6,809 bases of DNA, taken from Clostridium sp. (lineage in GTDB: Bacteria > Bacillota > Clostridia > Lachnospirales > Lachnospiraceae). The translations under genes were made by a program, and so were the position numbers. Below, piece after piece: positions 1 through 6,345 of this stretch. Within the stretch, counting starts at the first letter, position 1; each line of letters opens with the position of its first letter. The stretch is from NCBI GenBank assembly GCA_023664325.1, contig JAMPFS010000092.1, positions 1 to 6,809 on the forward strand. The letters are read 5' to 3'. The notes below the pieces were generated by a model. The model searched no databases. It worked only from the letters and a program-made list of their open reading frames with translations, and was not told where the DNA came from.

Positions 1-16
1 TGAAAGCAGGGATACC

Positions 17-745
17 ATGTATCGGATTGGAATATGTGATGATGATAAAATTTTATGTGCTTTGTTGGAAGAACAGTTCCATGTCTTCTCTGCGGAGCTT
101 TCAATCAGGTTTGAGATTGAAGTCTGGTATAGCGGAGAGGATTTGGAGAACGATTTGAAAAAGGGAGTAGGGCTGGACATTCTTTTTCTTGATATTGAAT
201 TATTGCAGAAAAACGGGATTGAAGTAGGGACATTTATTCGTGATGGGCTAGAGGATACCGATACCCATATCGTTTATATATCTTCTAAAGAAAGTTATGC
301 AATGCAGCTCTTTCAGACACAGCCATTGGATTTTTTGATAAAACCAATTTCAAAGGAAAAGCTGAAGGCAGTGATTAACAGAAGCATGAAACGAAAAAAG
401 AATGAGGAAAGCTGCTTTGAATACCAAAAGGGCAGCCAGTTTTTTCGTATTCCCATGAAAAAAATCTTATACTTTATGAGTATGGATAAGAAGATTTTGA
501 TTATAAAAAGGGATGGTCAGGAAGAATTTTATGGGAAACTGAAAAATATGTCGGAGCAGCTTCCAGCCGATTTTCTCATGATACATCAATCTTATATTAT
601 TCATCAGGAATATGTGAGTGAATATTCTTATGAAAGTGTTAAGATGATGAATGGGGATATTTTAAGTATAAGTAAACCTTACCGGAAGGAAGTCAGGGCA
701 AAAATTAAGCAATATCAGAAAGAGAAAATGTATGCTGTATTATAA
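17..745 (+). CDS. LytTR-family response regulator (AgrA/VirR/ComE type)
   Basis: This is a cytoplasmic response regulator of 242 aa, the usual length for a receiver-LytTR protein. The receiver covers about residues 2-120: acidic pocket D8-D9 in ICDDD, phosphoacceptor D59 in LFLDIELL, switch serine S89/S90 in YISS, and conserved K109 in LIKPIS. A basic linker follows, then a LytTR DNA-binding domain at about 140-235 with the family signature FLMIHQSYII (186-195). In many relatives that signature reads F-x-R-I-H-x-S-Y-x-x-N; here M188 and H196 replace the Arg and Asn. The ATG lies just after a modest AGCAGGGA site. The end overlaps the kinase gene by 14 bp, so the two are almost certainly translated together as a cognate pair. 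By family knowledge, phosphorylated LytTR regulators bind paired direct repeats about two helical turns apart. The likely target (inferred) is the lipoprotein-ABC operon downstream. The promoter is outside the window. Confidence 0.95.
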   Translation: MYRIGICDDDKILCALLEEQFHVFSAELSIRFEIEVWYSGEDLENDLKKGVGLDILFLDIELLQKNGIEVGTFIRDGLEDTDTHIVYISSKESYAMQLFQTQPLDFLIKPISKEKLKAVINRSMKRKKNEESCFEYQKGSQFFRIPMKKILYFMSMDKKILIIKRDGQEEFYGKLKNMSEQLPADFLMIHQSYIIHQEYVSEYSYESVKMMNGDILSISKPYRKEVRAKIKQYQKEKMYAVL

Positions 746-1997
746 CTTTTTTTATGAAATGACTTTTATTTTAATTGTCAATATCTTGCATACCGGATTG
801 CTGAAAAGAGCAATGGACTCATTTTTAGTTTTGGGGCATGAGAATCAGAAAATAATAAAGCCTGTTTTTGTGCTGTATTATTTGATAACGACAGTGATTT
901 ACGGAATTTTTCATGTATCTGTGGTGTATGAGTTGTGTAACGCAGCAGGTATTTTGGGAATCGCTTGTTTTTACCAGTCAGCATGGAAGAAAAAGCTATG
1001 GATATCACTTTCTTTTTTGTGTATGGATATGGGTTGCCTGTTGACAGTATATTTTGCTTGTGCAAATAAAGTAAGCGGACCAGAGAATGCTGTCTGGATT
1101 TTGCTGTTGTTGATCTGCGTTATGGTGATCAGTCATATTACCGAACCGGCAGAGGAAAAAGAAACTTCTGTTGATACAAAGCAGATGCTTCTCTTGATTT
1201 TTATTCCAGTGCTTGCCGTATCTTCGTTTGGCAGTATGATGTATGGTAGTGTGGACAAAGTTACAGCAGCTTTTTTGTGTATTGTGATGGTAGCGTTAAA
1301 CCTGTGTGTGTTTTATTTATATCATGTTTTACAAAAGAATTATGTACAGTTGAGAGAACAGGATATTTACAGGCAACAGACACTTGCGTATCAAAATCAA
1401 TTGGATGTAATCATGAAGTCGCAAAATCGCATTCGTGCCTTAAAGCATGATATGAAAAACCATGTGCTGACACTTCAGGCATTAGCGAAAGATTCACAGT
1501 CAGAAGAGCTTTCTGAATATCTTGCATCTATGCAGGAATTTATGGTAAATCCGTCAGAATATGTGTTTACGGGGAATGAAGCGTTAGACAGTCTGCTGAA
1601 TTATAAACTGCAAAAGGCAAAGGAAATTCTTAAGATTGTGGAAACCGATATCGTGATTCCAGAGCAGGTTAAACTGCATTCTTTTGATTTAAATGTAATA
1701 GTTGGGAATCTTTTGGACAATGCTATAGCTGCATCAGAACAGACAGAGGAACAGTTTTTAGAGTTTAGTATGAGAATGGAGAAAGGGATTTTGTTCCTTC
1801 ATATGATAAATAGCTGTGTTGGTATTCCAAATGGTGTTTGTGATATACAGAAAATGGCAGAAAAATCTGTCGAAGGACATGGAATCGGGCTTACAAATGT
1901 TGAGAGGATTGTGGAAAAATATTATGGAGATATGGAAATGAATTGTGAATCGAATCGAATGGAAACGGATATTATGCTATACATCAAGAAATTGTAA
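732..1997 (+). CDS. Membrane GHKL-type sensor histidine kinase (AgrC-like)
   Basis: This is the sensor kinase partner of the upstream LytTR regulator, 421 aa. Residues 1-200 are strongly hydrophobic with about six or seven membrane segments (roughly 5-24, 44-66, 70-81, 89-111, 120-135, 151-170, 178-198) and no large extracellular domain. That architecture suits sensing within or close to the membrane. A helical linker (about 200-235) leads to the dimerisation and phosphorylation helix with the H-box LKHDMKNH, where H239 is the likely phosphorylated histidine. The AgrC-like segment GNEALDSLLNYKL (281-293) follows. The N-box VIVGNLLDNA (322-331) carries N326 and N330, and the G-box GHGIGLTNV (382-390) completes the ATP site. 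The start at 732 follows a weak purine stretch inside the regulator gene, so translation probably depends on coupling. No peptide precursor or AgrB-like processing gene is visible, so the ligand is unknown. Confidence 0.94.
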   Translation: MLYYNFFYEMTFILIVNILHTGLLKRAMDSFLVLGHENQKIIKPVFVLYYLITTVIYGIFHVSVVYELCNAAGILGIACFYQSAWKKKLWISLSFLCMDMGCLLTVYFACANKVSGPENAVWILLLLICVMVISHITEPAEEKETSVDTKQMLLLIFIPVLAVSSFGSMMYGSVDKVTAAFLCIVMVALNLCVFYLYHVLQKNYVQLREQDIYRQQTLAYQNQLDVIMKSQNRIRALKHDMKNHVLTLQALAKDSQSEELSEYLASMQEFMVNPSEYVFTGNEALDSLLNYKLQKAKEILKIVETDIVIPEQVKLHSFDLNVIVGNLLDNAIAASEQTEEQFLEFSMRMEKGILFLHMINSCVGIPNGVCDIQKMAEKSVEGHGIGLTNVERIVEKYYGDMEMNCESNRMETDIMLYIKKL

Positions 1998-2001
1998 ACA
2001 T

Positions 2002-2035
2002 GAAAAGCTGCCCATTGTAGTCGTGGCAGCTTTTT
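2002..2035 (+). terminator. Rho-independent terminator after the two-component operon
   Basis: AAAAGCTGCC (2003-2012) pairs perfectly with GGCAGCTTTT (2025-2034) across a 12-nt loop, and the descending arm ends in a run of five T. It begins five bases after the kinase stop codon. It separates the regulator-kinase transcript from the lipoprotein-ABC operon, so the latter needs its own promoter. The A-rich ascending arm could also work in the reverse direction. Confidence 0.85.
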
Positions 2036-2039
2036 GGCT

Positions 2040-2070
2040 GATTTCGGCAAAAATATGGTAGGATTTCGCC
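2040..2070 (+). promoter_or_regulatory. Candidate LytTR operator: direct repeat with 22-bp period
   Basis: GATTTCGGC (2040-2048) and GATTTCGCC (2062-2070) match at 8 of 9 positions with exactly 22 bp between their starts. LytTR regulators typically bind two roughly 9-bp direct repeats about two helical turns apart, so the geometry fits. The repeat sequence does not closely match the published degenerate LytTR consensus. The second copy ends 28 bp before the TATAAT box, so it would sit just upstream of the -35 position, where an activator would bind. The assignment rests on spacing, position and the neighbouring regulator gene. Confidence 0.45.
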
Positions 2071-2073
2071 GGA

Positions 2074-2093
2074 TTCAAAAATTGCTATTTGAA
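2074..2093. promoter_or_regulatory. Dyad TTCAAA-N8-TTTGAA within the promoter
   Basis: TTCAAA (2074-2079) and TTTGAA (2088-2093) form a perfect 6-bp inverted repeat separated by 8 bp. It overlaps the expected -35 position and the spacer upstream of the TATAAT box, where a bound dimeric repressor could block RNA polymerase. It is short and AT-rich, so chance is possible. The protein that would bind it is unknown. Confidence 0.3.
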
Positions 2094-2098
2094 ATGTA

Positions 2099-2104
2099 TA
2101 TAAT
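2099..2104 (+). promoter_or_regulatory. -10 box (TATAAT) of the lipoprotein-ABC operon
   Basis: A perfect TATAAT lies 45 bp upstream of the lipoprotein ATG and downstream of the terminator. Nothing resembling TTGACA occurs 16-18 bp upstream (the sequence there is CAAAAA-like), and no TGn extension precedes it. Transcription would start near 2111, giving a leader of about 38 nt. A good -10 with a poor -35 is typical of activator-dependent promoters. Confidence 0.6.
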
Positions 2105-2132
2105 CTGTGATATTACCAATATGGGAATTTAC

Positions 2133-2138
2133 AGGAGG
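2133..2138 (+). promoter_or_regulatory. Ribosome binding site that fixes the lipoprotein start
   Basis: AGGAGG ends 10 nt before the ATG at 2149. This site supports 2149 as the start over the in-frame GTG at 2107. The GTG lies at or upstream of the predicted transcription start and would place 14 residues ahead of a canonical lipoprotein signal peptide. Confidence 0.85.
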
Positions 2139-2148
2139 TATCAGTTGT

Positions 2149-3369
2149 ATGAAAAAAAGAATTGTAAATTTACTGTTAATTGCAGGACTAGGCGCAGTAT
2201 GTCTTGGCGGATGTGGGAAAACACCAGAGGTTTCCGAAAATGGAGGGATTACACATGCTAAGAGTAATGTGGAGCAGGCGATTGAGGATGTTGTGGAAAA
2301 GGGATCAGTGAATAAGGCAGATGGAAGTGCAACAGATCCATTTGCAGAACAGGGCGGTTTTTATGATAACGTAATAGGAACACAGGAAAATGGAATTTGG
2401 ATTTATACAGAGATACCTAAAGTGCCTGAAACTGCCAATCAATTCACATTACAGCCGAGGGATGATTTGAATGAAGCATTGCTTAATATTTTTTTGGACA
2501 GCCAAAGCGGGAATGTGCAGGACATCACACAGCAATATTTGGCGGAACAGGAAGCATTGCTTAATGCGCCGCCGGAGGAATTTGATGCAGGAGATGGCAT
2601 AGAGTCAACGAAGCCCGTAGAAATGGCACATTTTGGGGATGATTCCATGCTGATGTCTTCGGATGGAGAACGGACAGCATCTTTTTTTGGAAATACGACA
2701 GCGAATTATGAAGATGAAAGTTTACTACAAAAATTTAGGACAAGCTACAAGCAGGAACAAGGAAAAAATCTTACATGGGACAGAGAAAATGCAGAAGTGT
2801 CATTTCCCTTTGAGCAGGCACAGAAAATTTTGCAAACAAAGCTGGAGCCGCTGGGCATTGCTGAAATTAAGACCTATGAGATTTATTATTATGAAGTGGG
2901 TGATAGTGGATTCTATGAGATTAAGTTTACTCCAAGTTATGATGATGTAGGAATGGCACACGAATTTGGGCAGATGAATACTACGGATGTGATTCCGTCT
3001 GCAATGGCTTGGGTGACTCCGAACGGTGTAGCAATGCTGAATTTGCATGAGGTACTTGGGGAGATTATAGAACAGACAAATATGGGAAATATTCTCAGTT
3101 TTTCACAGATTATAGAAATTTTAGAGGTATATTTGGAAAATAATACGCTCTGTGGATGCGCCGATGCGAAACTGACGCAGGTGGAGTTCGTTTATTATCC
3201 AGAGTATAAAGAGCCGCAGTTAGTATTGAAACCGGCATGGCATATCTATGTTCCGCTTAGTGTACAGATGGAATCAAATGATTCGGGATATCAACAGATG
3301 TTTGAAAAATCCGCAGCGTGGAATATTTATCTTGATGCAGTGACAGGAGAACTGCTGCGGGTGGAATAA
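2149..3369 (+). CDS. Secreted lipoprotein with PepSY/YycI-like C-terminus (possible DUF6034 family)
   Basis: This is a 406-aa membrane-anchored extracytoplasmic lipoprotein. The signal peptide has a basic start (MKKR), a hydrophobic core at 5-18, and lipobox L19-G20-G21-C22, so C22 would be lipidated. An acidic, low-complexity segment (about 25-75) follows as a likely tether. The globular part runs from about 76 to the end. The core around 252-275 (DSGFYEIKFTP, then VGMAHEFG) recalls, from memory, the clostridial DUF6034 lipoproteins. The end, WNIYLDAVTGELLRVE (391-406), resembles the closing strand of PepSY and YycI-type domains. The only mature cysteines besides C22 are C335 and C337 (CGC). 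It is the first gene of the operon and sits 16 bp before the first permease gene. It may capture a substrate for the ABC transporter, act like a LanI immunity lipoprotein, or modulate the kinase; the sequence does not choose between these. Confidence 0.88.
   Translation: MKKRIVNLLLIAGLGAVCLGGCGKTPEVSENGGITHAKSNVEQAIEDVVEKGSVNKADGSATDPFAEQGGFYDNVIGTQENGIWIYTEIPKVPETANQFTLQPRDDLNEALLNIFLDSQSGNVQDITQQYLAEQEALLNAPPEEFDAGDGIESTKPVEMAHFGDDSMLMSSDGERTASFFGNTTANYEDESLLQKFRTSYKQEQGKNLTWDRENAEVSFPFEQAQKILQTKLEPLGIAEIKTYEIYYYEVGDSGFYEIKFTPSYDDVGMAHEFGQMNTTDVIPSAMAWVTPNGVAMLNLHEVLGEIIEQTNMGNILSFSQIIEILEVYLENNTLCGCADAKLTQVEFVYYPEYKEPQLVLKPAWHIYVPLSVQMESNDSGYQQMFEKSAAWNIYLDAVTGELLRVE
2473..2565 (+). repeat. 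Exact 15-bp direct repeat inside the lipoprotein gene
   Basis: GAAGCATTGCTTAAT occurs at 2473-2487 and again at 2551-2565, exactly 78 bp (26 codons) apart and in frame. Both copies encode EALLN (residues 109-113 and 135-139). The similarity does not extend far beyond this core, so it may be an old short duplication or coincidence. Confidence 0.6.
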
Positions 3370-3385
3370 CGAATGGAGGCAGAGG

Positions 3386-4144
3386 ATGAAAGGATTTTTT
3401 ATACAGGATTTAAGGCGCAGTTTTCTGAATCCGGGATTTTTCATTGGTACAGCCGCAATCAGCGTGCTACTGTTTGTGGCACTGATTGCGGGAGCGCCTT
3501 TAGACCGCAGCCGCAGCAGTTATTATATACTTTTTAATGTGTTTGGAGCTTCTGGTTTCGGACCGTTTGCAGCGGTTTTTCCGGTATTGGCTTATGCGAC
3601 TGGCTTTTGCGAAGAATATCAAAGTGGATATTATCGCATGATTTTTTCAAGAATGACACCATTTCGTTTTGGCAAAGTACGGATTATTACTGTGGCGTTG
3701 TCGGGGGGCGTGATGTTTGCTGTTCCTATTGCCTTTGTATGTATAGCGGCGTTTGCTTTTGGCATACCGGGTATCCCGAAGGGTTCAGATGAAGGAATGC
3801 TACAAGGGATGGTAATGCTGACCTATATTAAGAAATATGGGGATTGGTACATTGTTGTGGGGAAAACAGTGTTGGGTTTTCTGTTTGGCTGTGTGTGGGC
3901 TCTTGTGGGACTGGCATTTGCAGTGTGGATTCCAAACCGTTATGTTGCATTGATTGCGCCATTTGTGCTGTATGAATCTATGTGGCTTGGCTTGTCAAAA
4001 ATTCCATTATTAAATCCAATCCGGCTGCTGCGTGGAGATGATCTAAACAGCTATCCTCTATCTGCCGGAATGGAGTGTATCTATCTTGCTGTTGTATCAG
4101 TAATCATTATGGCGGGACTGGTAAGGAGGTATCGGAATGGGTAG
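3386..4144 (+). CDS. ABC-2-type permease, membrane subunit 1
   Basis: This is a 252-aa integral membrane protein with about six hydrophobic segments (roughly 18-37, 57-73, 98-128, 158-181, 186-204, 229-246). A short basic cytoplasmic start (FIQDLRRSF) precedes the first segment. EEYQSGYYRMIFS (76-88) after the second segment matches the acidic E...G cytoplasmic loop common in ABC-2 permeases, which is thought to contact the ATPase. Size and topology resemble the LanE/LanG permeases of lantibiotic-immunity transporters (about 240-250 aa). GGAGG at 3375-3379 lies 6 nt before the ATG. The gene begins 16 bp after the lipoprotein and overlaps the next permease by 8 bp. The family call rests on topology, the loop motif and linkage to the ATPase; the substrate is unknown. 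Confidence 0.85.
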   Translation: MKGFFIQDLRRSFLNPGFFIGTAAISVLLFVALIAGAPLDRSRSSYYILFNVFGASGFGPFAAVFPVLAYATGFCEEYQSGYYRMIFSRMTPFRFGKVRIITVALSGGVMFAVPIAFVCIAAFAFGIPGIPKGSDEGMLQGMVMLTYIKKYGDWYIVVGKTVLGFLFGCVWALVGLAFAVWIPNRYVALIAPFVLYESMWLGLSKIPLLNPIRLLRGDDLNSYPLSAGMECIYLAVVSVIIMAGLVRRYRNG

Positions 4145-4976
4145 TTGTATGGTCATAACAAAAGGATTGTTTGATCAGGAACGGCGAAATGGCAGGGTTG
4201 TCATGGGTTATATGCTGGGATTGGCAATTATGGGGTACTGGGTGAGTAATTTTCTACGATATGCACAGGGCATCGGAGAACCAATTAACATATTGGAAAC
4301 ATTTTGTGTAGTAGAACAGCATTATGTGAATATGTTGTTTTTGATTTTGGGATGGCTATTTGTGATTGCGGATGCGCCATTCATAAAAGGGAATACTTAT
4401 TTGCTTTTATATCGGTGTGGCAGAAGACGCTGGAGTATGGGAATGATTTTTTATATTTTGATACAGGCTTTTTTCTATACTGCGGTTATGGCAACATTTA
4501 CGGTAGTCGTCAGCAGCTTCATTGGTTATATTGGAAATATATGGAGCAGCCCGGTTTATTCGCTTGCGATGGATGTGGGAAATAACATAGGAGCAAAATA
4601 TAATATCACTTTTCCGTATGTCATGATGATGAAGACCATGACAGTGCCGCAGGCATTCGCAGTGACTTTTTTGTTTTTATATTTGTATCTTTCATTTTTG
4701 GGAGTGCTTTTGTATGCTTGCAATTTGTTGTGTTCCGGAATTGCAGGGATCATAATCGTCATGGGGATACACCTGCTGGGTTATTTGCAGATGATGGATG
4801 GATATACGGACTTTTCATTGTTGGCAAGGGCTGTTCCGGGCAATTTTATAGACGGAACCGGGGGTTTCTGGCTGTCTGCGCTTCTGTTTTTGGGACTGAT
4901 TGCAGTCTTGGTAATATTATCCGCCATTTTGGTTAAAAAGGTCGATTTTAAAGCCGGAGCGGAGGTGGAGGGGTAA
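4137..4976 (+). CDS. ABC transporter membrane subunit 2
   Basis: This is a 279-aa polytopic membrane protein with about six hydrophobic segments (roughly 20-39, 64-79, 102-129, 171-196, 199-219, 245-266). A basic cytoplasmic loop LYRCGRRRW (91-99) follows the second segment. A similar R-x-G-x4-W element occurs in the next protein, which suggests that the two are distant paralogues. The stretch at about 130-170 between segments three and four is the longest extramembrane loop. AAGGAGG at 4123-4129 lies within the end of the previous gene, 7 nt before this ATG, and the reading frames overlap by 8 bp, which implies coupled translation. Its stop overlaps the next start as TAATG. Assignment as a permease partner of the downstream ATPase comes from operon position and topology, because the sequence alone is not diagnostic. 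Confidence 0.85.
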   Translation: MGSCMVITKGLFDQERRNGRVVMGYMLGLAIMGYWVSNFLRYAQGIGEPINILETFCVVEQHYVNMLFLILGWLFVIADAPFIKGNTYLLLYRCGRRRWSMGMIFYILIQAFFYTAVMATFTVVVSSFIGYIGNIWSSPVYSLAMDVGNNIGAKYNITFPYVMMMKTMTVPQAFAVTFLFLYLYLSFLGVLLYACNLLCSGIAGIIIVMGIHLLGYLQMMDGYTDFSLLARAVPGNFIDGTGGFWLSALLFLGLIAVLVILSAILVKKVDFKAGAEVEG

Positions 4977-5626
4977 TGTTTGAAAATATATTTGCCGAGC
5001 TGTTTGCAGGAGTATCATCGGATACTTTTGATGTGATACCACTTATTCCTTTTGGAAGATGGTTTCTGCAGATTGGTGTTTTTCTGCTTGCAATGGGGTA
5101 TTGTGCGGAAAGAAATGATGAAATCGGGACGCTTTCGTGGTATCGTTATGGAACGGTCTTAAACTGGTGGAAAAATCGGTTTTTGAAAGGATTTATATCT
5201 GGTGTGCAAAAAGCGGTGCTGCTATTGTTTGCTGTTTTTGTATGTGATTTAGGTTTCGGGAGGGCATCTGTATTTTTTATGGAAGAAAACATGAAAATCA
5301 GTGTGTTTTGGATGTTTCATATTATTAGTCTGATTGCCTTGTTTTTGCTTTTCGATTTAATTTTTGATAAAAGATTTATTTTGGCAGCGCTATTATTGTT
5401 CGAGGGAGTAACATTTATATTGGGGTACAGAATAAAAGCAATATCGCATTTCATGTATGGGATGTGGGGAATGTATTTGCAGAGTAATTGGTATGAAACA
5501 GGTGGATTTCAGGCAGAAATGGTTATTTTGGCAGAATTGTTATTGTTGGTAGCAAGTTATTATGCAGGTCGGATTTATTTGAAAAAAAGCGGGATGTGTA
5601 AGATTTTTGGAAAGGAAGGATTTTAA
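4976..5626 (+). CDS. ABC transporter membrane subunit 3
   Basis: This is a 216-aa membrane protein with about five hydrophobic segments (roughly 26-43, 72-91, 109-129, 134-151, 181-199), shorter than its two neighbours. The loop between the first two segments contains WYRYGTVLNWWKNRF (55-69). It shares spacing with LYRCGRRRW of the preceding protein and precedes a membrane segment in the same way. The start shares its A with the upstream TAA (TAATG), with purine-rich GGAGGTGGAGGG just before it, so translation is probably reinitiated from the previous gene. The ATPase gene follows after 2 bp. A third membrane protein with one ATPase is unusual for an ABC-2 exporter. It could be a third transmembrane component, an accessory subunit, or one that alternates with subunit 2. 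No substrate can be read from it. Confidence 0.83.
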   Translation: MFENIFAELFAGVSSDTFDVIPLIPFGRWFLQIGVFLLAMGYCAERNDEIGTLSWYRYGTVLNWWKNRFLKGFISGVQKAVLLLFAVFVCDLGFGRASVFFMEENMKISVFWMFHIISLIALFLLFDLIFDKRFILAALLLFEGVTFILGYRIKAISHFMYGMWGMYLQSNWYETGGFQAEMVILAELLLLVASYYAGRIYLKKSGMCKIFGKEGF

Positions 5627-5628
5627 TC

Positions 5629-6261
5629 ATGGGAGAAGTGATTCGAGTAGAAAATGTAACGAAAAAATTTGGTGACGTGACTGCACTTGAACGCATCAAT
5701 ATCAGTTTTGAAGCAGGAAAAATCTATGGTATCATTGGCAGAAACGGTTCTGGAAAGACTGTTCTGTTTAAAACTATGATAGGATATTTAAAACCGACTG
5801 GCGGAAGGGTTGTTGTTGGAGAGAAAGAGATTGGAAAAGATATTGATTTTGCGGATAATATGGGGATTATTATTGAAAATCCCGGATTTTTAAGCCGCTA
5901 CAATGGATATAAAAATTTGGAGTATTTGGCTGCAATCCGTAAGATTATAGGAAAAAAACAAATTCGGGAAAGCATGGAGAGGGTTGGGTTAGATCCAGAC
6001 AGCAAAAAGAAGGTTGGAAAATATTCTCTTGGCATGAGGCAGCGGCTGGGGATTGCGCAGGCTATTATGGAGAATCCGGATATTCTGATTTTAGATGAGC
6101 CGATGAACGGTCTGGATAATCAGGGAGTAGATGATGTGAGAAATATTCTGCTTAAGTTGAAAGAGGAAAGAAAAACAATTATTCTTGCAAGCCATAATAA
6201 AGAGGACATTGAAATCCTGTGTGATGAGGTACATGAAATGGAGCATGGGAAGCTGACATGA
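5629..6261 (+). CDS. ABC transporter ATP-binding protein (BcrA/LanF-like) with E-loop
   Basis: This is a complete 210-aa cytoplasmic nucleotide-binding domain that powers the three membrane proteins encoded just upstream. Walker A is GRNGSGKT (37-44), the signature is SLGMRQR (133-139), Walker B is ILILDEP (152-158) with catalytic E157, the D-loop is GLD (161-163), and the H-loop is H189 in LASHN. The Q-loop position reads IIIENPGF (80-87), with E83 in place of glutamine. This substitution is known as the E-loop in lantibiotic-immunity LanF ATPases and also occurs in related bacitracin-type exporters. All catalytic residues are present, so it should be active. It lacks the C-terminal extension of longer BcrA proteins. 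AAGGAAGG at about 5612-5619 serves the ATG. The stop TGA at 6259 is followed by open sequence in the same frame leading into the winged-helix gene. Confidence 0.95.
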   Translation: MGEVIRVENVTKKFGDVTALERINISFEAGKIYGIIGRNGSGKTVLFKTMIGYLKPTGGRVVVGEKEIGKDIDFADNMGIIIENPGFLSRYNGYKNLEYLAAIRKIIGKKQIRESMERVGLDPDSKKKVGKYSLGMRQRLGIAQAIMENPDILILDEPMNGLDNQGVDDVRNILLKLKEERKTIILASHNKEDIEILCDEVHEMEHGKLT

Positions 6262-6285
6262 TATTGTGCAATTAAAGAAGAAGTT

Positions 6286-6303
6286 GAGGGGGGTGATAAT
6301 ATC
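6286..6303 (+). promoter_or_regulatory. Strong Shine-Dalgarno site placed for an ATC codon, not an ATG
   Basis: GAGGGGGGTGAT (6286-6297) pairs extensively with the 16S anti-SD, including the distal GGTGAT. Its GG core ends 7 nt before ATC at 6301-6303, the ideal start distance. ATC is in frame with the winged-helix gene, and the codons from 6301 to 6345 read as a plausible protein start (GKILILSFEDNEQD). No ATG, GTG or TTG lies in that frame between the ATPase stop and 6346. Rare AUC initiation, an ATG-to-ATC mutation, or a base-call error would each explain this. Confidence 0.55.
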
Positions 6304-6345
6304 GGGAAAATATTAATTTTATCTTTTGAAGATAATGAACAGGAT

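Noticed and set aside
778..1065. 95-aa - strand open frame opposite the kinase membrane domain.
   Set aside because: It is antisense to a well-supported gene, with no ribosome binding site or domain. It is typical of a shadow frame in AT-rich coding DNA.
2000..2020. Six-codon ORF (MKSCPL) right after the kinase stop.
   Set aside because: It lies within the arm and loop of the rho-independent terminator and has no ribosome binding site, so it looks like a chance ORF.
2107..2148. GTG at 2107 as start of the lipoprotein gene (14 extra residues).
   Set aside because: It has no ribosome binding site, lies at or before the predicted transcription start, and would hide a canonical MKKR signal peptide. 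ATG 2149 has a consensus AGGAGG.
2034..2261. 75-aa + strand open frame across the promoter and the start of the lipoprotein gene.
   Set aside because: It overlaps the terminator, the promoter and the better-supported lipoprotein frame, and shows no recognisable protein features.
6293..6316. GTG at 6293 as the start of the winged-helix gene.
   Set aside because: It overlaps the SD core, is in the wrong frame, and meets TAA after seven codons. It would need one extra base in the A-run at 6307-6310. The ATC at 6301 explains the data more simply.
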